From contig JAJVHV010000005.1 in the NCBI GenBank assembly GCA_022072445.1, positions 124,001-188,000 on the forward strand: 64,000 bases of DNA, in the 5' to 3' direction. Source of the DNA: Phycisphaerae bacterium. GTDB taxonomy: Bacteria; Planctomycetota; Phycisphaerae; UBA1845; Fen-1342. Within the stretch, counting starts at the first letter, position 1. Every line of letters begins with the position of its first letter. The position numbers and the translations under genes were made by a program. Below the pieces are notes generated by a model. The model ran no database searches. It had not been told where the DNA came from and saw only the letters and a list, made by a program, of their open reading frames with translations. Positions 1 to 8,549 of the stretch are shown in pieces.

Positions 1-1050
1 GATCTTGAGGATCGCTACGTCACGACACAGCCCGTCGAAGTCGAGCCGCAGCAGCTCTCCGTCCGCGAAATGCGGCCCTACACCGTCGGCGCCGGCGACG
101 TGCTCCAGATCACTATTCTCGGTCTCGACGCCGCCGCCATCTACGCAGGACCAACCATCCACGCCCGCGTGCACAAGGACGGGCAGATCGTCCTGCCCAT
201 GGCCGGCGCCATCGACGTCGCCGGCCTCGACCTGCCGGGCGTCGAGCGCGCCGTGCGCAGTGCGTTTCTGCCGAAATTCGTCAAGCAGGAAATCTCCGTC
301 TTCGCCGAACTCAGCACGCCCGAAGGAACCACCGTCATGGTCTTCGGCGCCGCCGGCCAGCGCGGCGCTGTCACGCTCAAGAGCAACGAGCGCAACGTCC
401 TCTACGCCCTGGCGTACGCACAGGGCTTCGGCGCCGGCAGCGGCGGGACCGTCCGCGTCAAGCCGATTCGCTCTGACCGCGAGGAGATCGAGTACAACCT
501 GAACGACGTGAACGACGTCCGCCGCGCGCTGACCGCCGCGCCGCTCGAATCGGGCGACATGCTGTTCGTGTCGGCGGCCAAGCCGAACGTGATCTACACC
601 ATGGGTCTGCTGAGCAGCCCGGGTCAGGTGTCCGTGCCGGAGAACGGCAGCATGTCCGTGCTGCACACGATCGCCGCGTCGGGCGGTCTGCTCGATCTGG
701 CGCAGCGCGACGCGACCCTGTGGCGCACGCTGCCCGACGGGGCCCGCGTCCGCGTAAAGCTCGAGCTGGACAAGATCATGGTCGGCGAGCAGTACGATCT
801 GGCCCTGCGGGCCGGCGACGTGCTCGAGGTGCCGCACACGCTCGACACGCGCTTCATGCAGTGGTTCAACCAGAACATCAACCTGGGACCGTTCGGCATC
901 TCGACGATGTACAACCCGCTCGCTCAGTACAACACGAACCGCGCTCTGCGCGGCTCGAACGGGAACTTCCGCAGCACCGTGCGCGACGCCCTTCAGCTTG
1001 GCATTCCTGAGCTGCTGGTCCCGCCAGTCGCGGCGCCGCGCGTGCCGTAG
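1..1050 (+). CDS. Polysaccharide export protein (Wza-like), 5'-partial
   Basis: The frame is open from the first base, so the N-terminus (signal peptide) lies outside the window; 349 residues are visible. Near the start is the Poly_export signature YTVGAGDVLQITILG, followed by a typical dose of short beta strands (DGQIVLPMAG, VFAELSTPEG). A later segment, SSPGQVSVPENGSMSVLHTI, reads as an SLBB domain. Proteins of this family form the outer-membrane/periplasmic channel for capsule or exopolysaccharide export. The proline-rich end stops at TAG. No partner export gene is visible because upstream sequence is missing. The family assignment is firm; the exported polymer is unknown. Confidence 0.85.
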   Translation, partial: DLEDRYVTTQPVEVEPQQLSVREMRPYTVGAGDVLQITILGLDAAAIYAGPTIHARVHKDGQIVLPMAGAIDVAGLDLPGVERAVRSAFLPKFVKQEISVFAELSTPEGTTVMVFGAAGQRGAVTLKSNERNVLYALAYAQGFGAGSGGTVRVKPIRSDREEIEYNLNDVNDVRRALTAAPLESGDMLFVSAAKPNVIYTMGLLSSPGQVSVPENGSMSVLHTIAASGGLLDLAQRDATLWRTLPDGARVRVKLELDKIMVGEQYDLALRAGDVLEVPHTLDTRFMQWFNQNINLGPFGISTMYNPLAQYNTNRALRGSNGNFRSTVRDALQLGIPELLVPPVAAPRVP

Positions 1051-1092
1051 GTAGGGTTCAGGGTTTAGGGTCCAAGGTTCAGGGCCCGGGCT
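1051..1092. repeat. Degenerate GGGTTCAGGGTTT heptamer-like repeat
   Basis: Directly after the stop of the polysaccharide-export gene is a run of GGGTTCAGGGTTTAGGGT and related heptamers. The complementary motif (GAACCCTGAACCCC) recurs at 31023-31065 and 36573-36590, also at 3' ends of genes. It is an interspersed simple repeat with no coding potential. Confidence 0.6.
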
Positions 1093-1177
1093 TCCGACTT
1101 CGACAGGAAGGTGAGGCTCGCGCCAAGCGGTTGGATCGAACGGCGCGCGAATGGAAGCAATCGCGCGCCCATCCGAT

Positions 1178-1361
1178 GTGGCACCGCCGCCCTCGGCTGT
1201 GAGAGTGATGTGGCACAGCCGCCCTCGGCTGTGAGAGTGATGTGGCACGGCCGCACCCCGGCTGTGTGGCACACCCGCCCTCGGCTGTGCGTACCGCATC
1301 CGCCCTCAGCTATGTGGCACAGCCGCCCCCCGGCTGTGTGGCACACCCGCCCTCGGCTGTG
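1178..1361. repeat. Array of about seven hairpin repeats (GTGGCACAGCCGCCCTCGGC type)
   Basis: About seven imperfect copies of a 24-26 bp unit are seen, for example at 1178-1201, 1210-1233, 1242-1266, 1265-1289, 1313-1338 and 1337-1361. The best copies contain CACAGCCG, the four-base loop CCCT, then CGGCTGTG, so each unit is its own 8-bp stem. The array lies between two convergent genes. Short frames across it are low-complexity artefacts. It looks like a REP-like or 3'-end repeat family. Confidence 0.8.
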
Positions 1362-1387
1362 TGTCACCCCGCGCCCCGCGCGCGGCT

Positions 1388-1418
1388 GCCCTGCCGACGC
1401 TGTTCGCGTCGGCAGGGC
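1388..1418. terminator. Bidirectional terminator-like hairpin
   Basis: A perfect 13-bp stem, GCCCTGCCGACGC / GCGTCGGCAGGGC, with the 5-base loop TGTTC lies between convergent genes that end at 1050 and 1448. There is no clear T-run, so function is inferred from position and stem strength. Confidence 0.5.
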
Positions 1419-1447
1419 CGCGCACTTAAGGTAAGACCCGCTGCCGC

Positions 1448-2320
1448 TCAGTCCAGCGTGACGGTCTTCCCGTCACGGACGATGACGCTGCCGCCCGTGA
1501 ATGTGAACTCGCCGGTCGAGCCGAAACTGTCCTTGAGATCGAGCGTGCCGCCGCTGACGCTGATATTGACCGTCAGGCCGGTGAAGAAGGTGTTGTCATA
1601 GGGCAGGTCGAAGACCTCGATCTCGCCGCCGCTCAGTTCCCACGCGGGCGTCGTGGCGGACAGTTTCGCCGCTCTGATTTCGAGGAATCCGCCGTTGGAG
1701 ACCTGGAACTTGCCCGTGCCGGCGAGGGTCAGCTCCGGGATGAAGCGGGCCATGCCGCCCAGCGTCAGGTGATCGTCGCTGTGACTGACGGTGACGTTGA
1801 CGTTGTTCTCAAGCGACGTGAGGAAGGTCAGGTTGCCCTTCAGGTCGACGCCGTCGCTGAGGATCATCAGCATGTAATACCCCGTGTCGGGGTCGGCACG
1901 CTTGATCAGTCCGCCATAGCCGCTGCCGCGCTTGCCGATGTCGCCCGAGCCGTCGAACGTGACGGTTCCCCAGATGCGCAGGATGGCGCGGTCGCCCGCG
2001 GATTCGATGAAGTGAATCTCGCCGTCGACGGTAGAGGTGGTGCTGGCGTCGTTCTCGCCGAGCTGGAGGTTGTTATCGTAGTCGATCACCAGCGTCCCGC
2101 CCGACTGAACGTTCAGGATCTTGACGGCCTGGTTGGCGTCGGCGATGTTGCAGGTCTTGCCGTTCGGGATGATCGCCGTGTCGCCAGAGCCGGGCTTTCC
2201 ATTGGGAGACCAGTTCGTCTGTGTGTTCCAGTCTCCGGACGTTGCGGTGAAGGTGTAGTCCGTCGCCGCGGCCAACAGCGGAGTAGCTGCGACGAGAAGG
2301 GTTGAGAGGATGCGTTTCAC
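1448..2320 (-). CDS. Secreted beta-rich repeat protein (autotransporter-repeat-like), function unknown
   Basis: 290 residues starting at a GTG. A GGAGGAG Shine-Dalgarno lies inside the last codons of the upstream gene (ending at 2325), so the two genes are coupled. An N-terminal signal peptide (MKRILSTLLVAATPLLAAA) is followed by a WNTQTNWSPNGKPGSGDTA motif and strand-rich GG/DG repeats. This style is common in planctomycete extracellular proteins that begin with a W-x-N-W-x-x-x-x-x-P-x-x-x-D-x-A-x-I segment. A truncated near-copy lies at 3419-4090. No catalytic motif is visible. Probably a surface or matrix protein secreted together with the propeller protein. Confidence 0.75.
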   Translation of the reverse strand: MKRILSTLLVAATPLLAAATDYTFTATSGDWNTQTNWSPNGKPGSGDTAIIPNGKTCNIADANQAVKILNVQSGGTLVIDYDNNLQLGENDASTTSTVDGEIHFIESAGDRAILRIWGTVTFDGSGDIGKRGSGYGGLIKRADPDTGYYMLMILSDGVDLKGNLTFLTSLENNVNVTVSHSDDHLTLGGMARFIPELTLAGTGKFQVSNGGFLEIRAAKLSATTPAWELSGGEIEVFDLPYDNTFFTGLTVNISVSGGTLDLKDSFGSTGEFTFTGGSVIVRDGKTVTLD

Positions 2321-2324
2321 GGGT

Positions 2325-3527
2325 TTACTCCTCCAATAGAATCCCTACAAAAGGCTCGATATCAAAACCGTTCAGTGAGTTGTCCGCATTGACATCGGCC
2401 AACATCGCGTCGCACGCCGGATAGACGACACCGTACAGGTGTGGATCAGTCAACGCCAACAGGAACGGTTCGACGTCAAAGCCGTCCACAGAGCCGTCGC
2501 AGTTGAGATCGCCGGGGCTGTAGCGCTGCAGGAGGCAAATGTCGGTCGCAGGATAGATTCCGTAGAGCCAGACGACCTCGCCAGCGTTGTTGATGTCCCC
2601 GTCTGTGCTCCAAGTCGGGTCGTCTGTGAGCTGGTAAAACGTGGAGTCACGGTAGAGCCACGCCTGCCAGCCACCCGCTTCCTGCCAGCGGATGAAGTAG
2701 ATGTGCCCGAGGTCGTTCGTACGAGAATTGCGCCCGTGGGTGAGGTGCAGGGCGTGACCGCCGTGCCACAGCACCAGGGCTTGGTCGCTCCCGTCGTTAT
2801 AGAACCAAACGAGGTCTCCCAGGTTGTTGATGTACGGCAATTGGGCTTCGAACATCCACGGCGGACTGAGAGTACGGATCTGGCCCCGGTCGTAGAGTCG
2901 GATTTCGCCTTCCCAGGGATCCACGAAGAAGTCGTAGCGCGTCCAGACGATCTGACCGAGTTCGTTGAGCTGTCCCCCTTGATTGCTCTTCGCCTCAGCT
3001 TCGCCGTCGTACGTCAACCGCTTCACCGTTGTTCCGTCGTACCAGTAGATCTCGGACTGTGCGGAGTACTGGCCAAGAGTTTTCGACCAGGCACATTGAC
3101 CAAGGTTGTTGATGTACGGCGCGTAGTCATACTCATCGTCATCGGTGAGTTGCGTGATCACGCCATCCTTGTACATCATGATGTCGGCCGTCGGGCCGAA
3201 TGGTCCCTCGGGACCACGAAAACTGCTCCAGACGATGATGCCGTCGTCGTTGATGTCCGGCCAGGCGTCGCGCACTTCGTCGTCTGTGATCTGAACCAAC
3301 GTACCGTTGTCATACAGGATGATCTCGCCGGTCGAGTCGAGGTTGGGCTCACGGCGGTCCCAGACAATCTGCTTGTGATTGTTGAGACGGGGAACGCCCT
3401 CGTTATAGGGGGTGTTCGTCAACTCAACGATGCGGTAGCCCGGCGGGATCTCCTGTCCACCCAGCGCCCAGCCCGGAACCAACGCACCAACCGCGGCGAT
3501 GAGGATGGAACTGATTCGTCGTAACAT
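2325..3527 (-). CDS. Secreted TolB-like beta-propeller protein with C-terminal dockerin-like domain (copy B)
   Basis: The start at 3527 is chosen because AAAAGGAG sits just upstream and a clean signal peptide (MLRRISSILIAAVGALVPGW) follows; the frame extends further upstream but without either. 400 residues. The middle has repeated blades of the type YDNGTLVQITDDEVRDAWPD and DINDDGIIVW, as in TolB/WD40-like propellers. The C-terminus carries two EF-hand-like dockerin repeats (GDLNCDGSVDGFDVEPFL and ADVNADNSLNGFDIEPFV), a planctomycete extracellular module. It is the first gene of a two-gene unit with the 1448-2320 gene. Paralog of 4107-5312. Substrate unknown. Confidence 0.8.
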   Translation of the reverse strand: MLRRISSILIAAVGALVPGWALGGQEIPPGYRIVELTNTPYNEGVPRLNNHKQIVWDRREPNLDSTGEIILYDNGTLVQITDDEVRDAWPDINDDGIIVWSSFRGPEGPFGPTADIMMYKDGVITQLTDDDEYDYAPYINNLGQCAWSKTLGQYSAQSEIYWYDGTTVKRLTYDGEAEAKSNQGGQLNELGQIVWTRYDFFVDPWEGEIRLYDRGQIRTLSPPWMFEAQLPYINNLGDLVWFYNDGSDQALVLWHGGHALHLTHGRNSRTNDLGHIYFIRWQEAGGWQAWLYRDSTFYQLTDDPTWSTDGDINNAGEVVWLYGIYPATDICLLQRYSPGDLNCDGSVDGFDVEPFLLALTDPHLYGVVYPACDAMLADVNADNSLNGFDIEPFVGILLEE

Positions 3528-4090
3528 GAAGTGCTCCTTTTGCGTCGTGCGCGATCGGAACCGGACACGGCGCGCCGCGCGGGCCTGCTGGTCCGCTGCG
3601 TGACGCCATGCCTTCCTTCCGTCACGCACTCTGCTTTCACGTGGGCGCGTTTGTCAGGGTCGGCACGCTTGATCTGTCCGCCATAGCCGCTGCCGCGCTT
3701 GCCGATTTCGCCCGAGCCGTCGAACGTGACGGTTCCCCAGATGCGCAGGATGGCGCGGTCGCCCGCGGATTCGATGAAGTGAATCTCGCCGTCGACGGTG
3801 GAGGTGGTGCTGGCGTCGTTCTCGCCGAGCTGGAGGTTGTTGTCATAGTCGATCACCAGCGTTCCGCCCGACTGCACGTCCAGAATCCTGACCGCCTGGT
3901 TGGCGGCGGCGATGTTGCACGTCTTGCCGTTCGGGATGATGGCCGTGTCGCCGGAGCCGGGCTTGCCGGGCGGGTCCCAATTGTCGTTGCTGTTCCAATC
4001 CCCGCTGGTGGCCGTAAACGTGTATGTCGTAGCCGGTGCAGCGGCTGCGGCGCCGAGCATGATCAGAACACAGGCGATAACGCGAAGCAT
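3419..4090 (-). pseudogene. 3'-truncated duplicate of the secreted beta-rich protein, fused to downstream sequence
   Basis: It starts at ATG 4090 with GAAAGGAG upstream and a signal peptide (MLRVIACVLIMLGAAAAAP). Residues up to IKRADPD match the 1448-2320 protein closely. Then the frame runs abruptly into sequence normally found upstream of the propeller gene and continues, out of its usual frame, through the leader and start of the 2325-3527 gene, stopping at 3419. About half of the parent protein is missing and the tail is arginine-rich nonsense-like sequence. It is probably a by-product of the tandem duplication, though the start signals are intact and a short secreted protein could still be made. 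Confidence 0.7.
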
Positions 4091-4106
4091 TGGAAGACTC
4101 CTTTCT

Positions 4107-5312
4107 TCAGTTTGTGAGAATGTCCACGAATGGATCGATGTCAAAGGCGTTTGCTGACGAGTCGTCGTTCACGTCGGCCAACATGCGGTCGCACTCAGGG
4201 TGAAGGAGCGCGTACAACGCCGGATCGGCGATTGCCACGACGAAACCCTCAATGTCGAACGCGTCAACAGACCCATCGCAGTTCAGATCGCCCACTCCGA
4301 ATCGTCGGAGCGCGCGCACATCACGCGGTGCTGTCGGGCCACCGGCGCGCCAGACAATCTCCCCGCGTTCGTTGATGTCCCCGTCGGTGTTCCAGAACGG
4401 GTCGTCGGTGAGTTGGTAGTAACGATGGTCGCGATAGAGCCAGCCCTGCCAGCCGCCAGGCTCGTGCCAGCGGATGAAGTAGATGTGGCCCAGATCGTTC
4501 AAACAACCGTTGCGGCCGTCGGTCAACGACAGCACGTGACCACCGTGCCACAATTGCAGTGCCTGGCTGTCGGTTCCATTGTTGTAGAACCAGACCGCGT
4601 CTCCCAGGTTGTTGATGTCGGGCACTTGCGGCTCGAACACGCCCGGCGGACTGATCGTGCGAATCCGGCTGCCGTCATACAGCCGAATCTCCGATTCCCA
4701 CGGATTGACGAAGAAGTCGTAGCGCGTCCACACCATGTGGCCGGCATCGTTGATCCGGACTGCTTGGTTACTCCTCGCCTCTGCCTCTCCGTCATGCGTC
4801 AAGCGCCGAACGCTGCTGCCGTCGTACCAGTAGATGTCGGACTTGTCCACGTAGAGACCGAAGGTCTTCGGCCAGGCGACCTGACCGGCGGCGTTGATGA
4901 AGGGTCTGTAGTCGTACTCATCGTCGTCGGTGAGCTGCGTGATCACACCGTCGCGGTACATCATGATCTCGGCCGTCGGGCCGAACGGCCCCATCGGTCC
5001 ACGGAAGCTGCTCCAGACGATCACGCCGTCATCATTGATGTCGGGCCAGACGTCACGGTAGTTGTCGTGGGTGAGCTGCGTGAACGTGCCGTTGTCGTAC
5101 AGCACGATCTCGGCGCTCTCGTCTACACCCTCTTCCCACTGGTCCCAGACGATCTGGCCGTGGTTATTCATGCGCGGACCCTGGTTGCTCAGATCGTCGC
5201 GCGTGATCCAGACCAGCTCGTACCCCGGCGGGAGCTCCTGCCCACCCAGCGCCCAGCCCGGAACCAACGCACCCACGGCGGCGATGAGGATGGAACTGAT
5301 TCGTCGTAACAT
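4107..5312 (-). CDS. Secreted TolB-like beta-propeller protein with dockerin-like domain (copy A)
   Basis: 401 residues, start at ATG 5312 behind the same AAAAGGAG leader and a signal peptide identical to copy B (2325-3527). Blades such as YDNGTFTQLTHDNYRDVWPD are recognisable. It ends in paired dockerin-like repeats, GDLNCDGSVDAFDIEGFV and ADVNDDSSANAFDIDPFV. The coding body has clearly diverged from copy B, whereas the about 130-bp leader and signal peptide remain almost identical. The truncated beta-rich gene follows 16 bp downstream, mirroring the two-gene layout of copy B. It is likely exported and calcium-binding through the dockerin loops. Confidence 0.8.
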   Translation of the reverse strand: MLRRISSILIAAVGALVPGWALGGQELPPGYELVWITRDDLSNQGPRMNNHGQIVWDQWEEGVDESAEIVLYDNGTFTQLTHDNYRDVWPDINDDGVIVWSSFRGPMGPFGPTAEIMMYRDGVITQLTDDDEYDYRPFINAAGQVAWPKTFGLYVDKSDIYWYDGSSVRRLTHDGEAEARSNQAVRINDAGHMVWTRYDFFVNPWESEIRLYDGSRIRTISPPGVFEPQVPDINNLGDAVWFYNNGTDSQALQLWHGGHVLSLTDGRNGCLNDLGHIYFIRWHEPGGWQGWLYRDHRYYQLTDDPFWNTDGDINERGEIVWRAGGPTAPRDVRALRRFGVGDLNCDGSVDAFDIEGFVVAIADPALYALLHPECDRMLADVNDDSSANAFDIDPFVDILTN

Positions 5313-5421
5313 GAAGTGCTCCTTTTGCGTCGTGCGCGATCGGAACCGGACACGGCGCGCCGCGCGGGCCTGCTGGTCCGCTGCGTGACGCCATGCCTTC
5401 CTTCCGTCACGCAATCCGCTT

Positions 5422-5832
5422 TCACGTGGGCGCGTTGGTCAGCGTCGCCCCGCTGATGGTCAGCGTCACGTCGCCGTTGCTGGCATCCACCACCACCACG
5501 TCGACTTCCAGCGCCGGAGTGCCGCCCGCGCTGCCGAAATCCACGTTCCCGCCGATCGTCAGCCGGCCGATGCTCTCGTTGATCAGGTTGACCGTCCAGG
5601 TGCTGCCGCTGTAGGCGATTTCGGCGTTGTCGCCGGCGTCGTCAGGGTAGCAGGGGCTCGCCAGCCCGCTGGCAACCCAGTTGGCACACGTGTCCCAGTC
5701 GTCGTCCGGCTCACCCGCGATCCAACTGAAATCGGTCGCCAGGGCAAGACTCGACCCGAGTGCCACAGCGAGAACGCCCTCGGCACGAACCCACCCCCCG
5801 AAACCCGAATGCGACATTCTCTGTCCAGACAT
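5422..5832 (-). CDS. Small secreted beta-rich protein, function unknown
   Basis: ATG 5832 (or 5817, five codons later) starts a 136-residue protein. The frame is open much further upstream, but that part is arginine-rich shadow coding. An N-terminal hydrophobic segment (GVLAVALGSSLALA) reads as a signal peptide. It is followed by DDDWDTCANWVASGLA, the same W-x-x-x-x-N-W opening as the 1448-2320 protein, and by beta-strand repeats. It ends ISGATLTNAPT. Its last codons and stop form one breakpoint of the tandem duplication seen downstream. The Shine-Dalgarno is weak (GGGGGA). It may be an N-terminal remnant of a longer family member. Confidence 0.6.
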   Translation of the reverse strand: MSGQRMSHSGFGGWVRAEGVLAVALGSSLALATDFSWIAGEPDDDWDTCANWVASGLASPCYPDDAGDNAEIAYSGSTWTVNLINESIGRLTIGGNVDFGSAGGTPALEVDVVVVDASNGDVTLTISGATLTNAPT

Positions 5833-6143
5833 GTTCTGTCCCCCGAACAGGGTCCTCAGCCGCCGCCGGCGCCTGTCGACGCCTCCGCCGACAGCAGCGG
5901 ACGGCGAGCCGTACGACACTCCCCATCGGGCCCCCGGCGCGCGTCTCGCGCCGCATGATTGTAGACATGCAATTTCCGGACCATCGCCCGCGTCGGCGCG
6001 GAATCCTCCTCCCAACCGCGAACCGCACGCGCCACGCGGCCCCCCACCCGCACTTCCGCGGCGTGCGCAGCGCACTGTGTTTGAATTCACGCAGCCGGAC
6101 CGCGCCGGTGTCGCATTTCGCCGCAATCAGCTTCAGCCGGCGC
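5833..6143. other. Intergenic region, no gene recognised
   Basis: 311 bp between two minus-strand genes. Several arginine/proline-rich frames cross it but none has a start signal or recognisable protein. It presumably holds the promoter of the 5422-5832 gene; no convincing -35/-10 pair was found. Confidence 0.5.
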
Positions 6144-7526
6144 TCAGCGCCGCGTCCCGATGCACACCACCGACCCGCGCGTGCGGAAGATGATCCGCCC
6201 GTCCGAGATCGCCGGCGTCGCCATGCAGACTTCGCCCATGTGGTTTTCCGCCACTCGTTCGAAAGTCTTACCCGCCGAAACGACGTGCACGTCGCCTTCT
6301 TCGCTGGTGAAGTAGATTTTTCCGTCGCCCGCCACCGCCGATGCGCTGAATCCGGTCTTGCCGGTGCCGAGCCGCTCGCGAATGACCTGCTCGCCGCTGG
6401 CCGCGTCGTACGCCGTCAGCGCGCCGTTGTCGTTGCAGAAGTAGGCGATGCCGCGATAGACCAGCGGCGTCTGCATGTAGTTGCCGCGCCCGGTCTTCAT
6501 CCAGGCCACGTGCTCGCCGGGCTGCTCCTCAGTCGGCAGCGGTAGCTCGCCGCGCGCCGACGCGCGAACCACAAAGATCGGCTTGAGCGGGTCGCCTTCG
6601 CGGATCGGCCGGTGATTGCTCGTCAGGTAAATCAAGCCGTCGCCGGCGACCGGCGCCGGCACCGGGATACCGCCGCCGCCCGACATCCGCCAGATTCCGC
6701 GGCCGTCGGCCAGGTCGACCGCGCCGATGTGCTTGCAGCCGTTCATGAGCACCTGCCAGCCGTCGCCGGCCTTCATCGCCGTCGGCGTCGCCCAGCCCGG
6801 CACGTCGTCGCGCGCCGTCCGCCACAGCTCGCGCCCGTCGGCCACGTCGAAGGCGGCGATGAAGTGCGCCTGTTTGGCGTCGCACTGCACCACCACGCGA
6901 TCGGCCACGATGATCGGACTGCTGGCGAAGCCCCATTGCAGCTCGGTAGCGTCGTGCGGCCCGACGTCGAGCGGACCGAGATCCACCTTCCACTTCAGCT
7001 TGCCGTCCACCGTGTAGCAATACAGCCCCTCGCTGCCGAACAGCGCCACCACGTGCCGCCCGTCGGTCGCCGGCGTCGAATTGCAGTGCGTCGCCTTGGT
7101 GTGCCGCTTGAACTGCGGGACGCGCTTCACGCACGTCTGCTCCCACAAGATCTTCCCGCTCGCGCGATCGAGGCAATACAGCTTGAACGCGTGCTCGACC
7201 ATGTCCGCCGCCGAATCGCCCGCCCCATACAGCCCCACCTTCAGCTCGGTCTCCCCGCTGTCCGCCGCGGCGGTCGTGACGAAGACGCGCTCGCCCCACA
7301 CGATCGGCGACGAGTGCGCCAGCCCGGGAATGGGTGTCTTCCAGGCGATGTTCTTGCCGCTCGATACGTCCCATTCGGCGGGCAGCGGGCTGCCGTCGCC
7401 GACTCCGGCCGCACCGATCCCGCGGAATTGCGGCCAATCGACGCCGGGGCGCGGATCGCCCGCGATCGCAACTGCAATGACCGAAGTCGTACCGGCGATG
7501 AGCGCTGCCCAGCGCATGAGTGACAT
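6144..7526 (-). CDS. Secreted PQQ-binding-like beta-propeller repeat protein
   Basis: 460 residues. ATG 7526 is chosen because ACGGAGG precedes it and a signal peptide follows (MRWAALIAGTTSVIAVAIAG). The mature part opens with WPQFRGIGAAGVG, a hallmark of planctomycete PQQ-like repeat proteins. It continues with propeller blades such as YCLDRASGKILWEQ, VDGKLKWKVDLG and FDVADGRELWRT. The blades lack the active-site signatures of quinoprotein dehydrogenases, so a scaffold or assembly role is as likely as an enzyme role. It stands alone on the minus strand, divergent from the PTPS-like gene. Confidence 0.8.
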   Translation of the reverse strand: MSLMRWAALIAGTTSVIAVAIAGDPRPGVDWPQFRGIGAAGVGDGSPLPAEWDVSSGKNIAWKTPIPGLAHSSPIVWGERVFVTTAAADSGETELKVGLYGAGDSAADMVEHAFKLYCLDRASGKILWEQTCVKRVPQFKRHTKATHCNSTPATDGRHVVALFGSEGLYCYTVDGKLKWKVDLGPLDVGPHDATELQWGFASSPIIVADRVVVQCDAKQAHFIAAFDVADGRELWRTARDDVPGWATPTAMKAGDGWQVLMNGCKHIGAVDLADGRGIWRMSGGGGIPVPAPVAGDGLIYLTSNHRPIREGDPLKPIFVVRASARGELPLPTEEQPGEHVAWMKTGRGNYMQTPLVYRGIAYFCNDNGALTAYDAASGEQVIRERLGTGKTGFSASAVAGDGKIYFTSEEGDVHVVSAGKTFERVAENHMGEVCMATPAISDGRIIFRTRGSVVCIGTRR

Positions 7527-7626
7527 GTCCAGCCTCCGTAAGGGGGGCGCAAGGCACCCGCCTGTGTCAATCGGCTCGGCCGCCCGAGTGTGTCCTATGT
7601 AGCCGCACCGATACAATCGTGGCAAG

Positions 7627-8454
7627 ATGGACGCCGCCACGCGGACAACTTGCCGGCTGACGCGCGCGTATCGCGCCAACCTGCCATTCGACCGCCACGC
7701 GCCCGGCGTCGCGGCCAATCGCTGGGCCGGCGTACCGCTCACCTATCGCGGCGCCGCGCACCTGACGCTCTGTGCAACGGTCAGCGGCGAGCCCGACGCA
7801 CGAAGCGGGTACCTCTGCGACATTCGCGCGCTGGATGGCTGCCTGGCCCGCGTCTGCAACGCCGGCATCGCGCCGCGCCCGGCCGAGCCCGCACCTGCCA
7901 TGCTGCGGCGCGCCTGGCGCGCCCTGGCCGACGACGCCACGCCCGAGCTGCACGGCGTGACGCTCGACGCACTGGAGCTCTCATTCTCGCCACACCTGGT
8001 CTGGCACACCTCCCGGGAGATCGACCCGATGATCCGCATGACCGAATCGTTCGAGTTCTCCGCCGCCCATCGCCTGCACTGTCCAGAGCTGAGCGAAGCC
8101 GAGAACCGGCGGCTGTTCGGCAAGTGCGGCAATCCGGCGGGGCACGGACATAATTACGTGCTCGACGTCACGATCGAGGGCGAGCCCGACACACAGAGCG
8201 GACTCCTGCTCGTTGAGGGCGTGTTCGAGCGAATTGTGCACGAGTGTGTGATCGAGCGCTTCGATCATCGGCATCTGAATGTCGACTGCCCCGAGTTCGC
8301 GCGGCTCAACCCGACGGTCGAGAACATCGCACGCGTCATTCACGACCTGCTTGCCCCGCACTTTCCGGCCCCGCCTTCCACCCATCCGCGGCTGGCCCGC
8401 GTCCGCGTCTGGGAAACGCCGAAAACCTGCGCGGAATGCGAAGCAGCAGGCTGA
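7627..8454 (+). CDS. 6-pyruvoyl-tetrahydropterin synthase / QueD family protein with a degenerate N-terminal domain
   Basis: 275 residues. The C-terminal half (from about residue 137) is a complete PTPS domain. Its zinc ligands are the His of FSAAHRL and the two of GHGHNY, with the catalytic Cys in FGKCGNPAGHGHNY, an Asp-His pair in DHRHLN and the pterin-binding Glu in VRVWETPKT. The Cys-x5-HGHNY spacing is that of classical PTPS rather than the Cys-x3-HGH of E. coli QueD. The N-terminal 130 residues look like a second, decayed copy (LCATVSGEPDARSGYL; no HGH). It may act in pterin or queuosine-precursor synthesis. The start at ATG 7627 has only a weak ribosome site. Confidence 0.8.
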   Translation: MDAATRTTCRLTRAYRANLPFDRHAPGVAANRWAGVPLTYRGAAHLTLCATVSGEPDARSGYLCDIRALDGCLARVCNAGIAPRPAEPAPAMLRRAWRALADDATPELHGVTLDALELSFSPHLVWHTSREIDPMIRMTESFEFSAAHRLHCPELSEAENRRLFGKCGNPAGHGHNYVLDVTIEGEPDTQSGLLLVEGVFERIVHECVIERFDHRHLNVDCPEFARLNPTVENIARVIHDLLAPHFPAPPSTHPRLARVRVWETPKTCAECEAAG

Positions 8455-8549
8455 CGCCGGAACGACGAAGCGGAAGAGCCACGAAGCGACTGGGAGGGGC
8501 GTGGGCGGCCCCCGGTCTGGGAGAGCGTCACTCCCCAGCGCCGCCGGGT

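Noticed and set aside
1065-1434. Small frames on both strands in the hairpin-repeat array
   Set aside because: Cys/His/Gly-rich translations of the repeat itself, without start signals.
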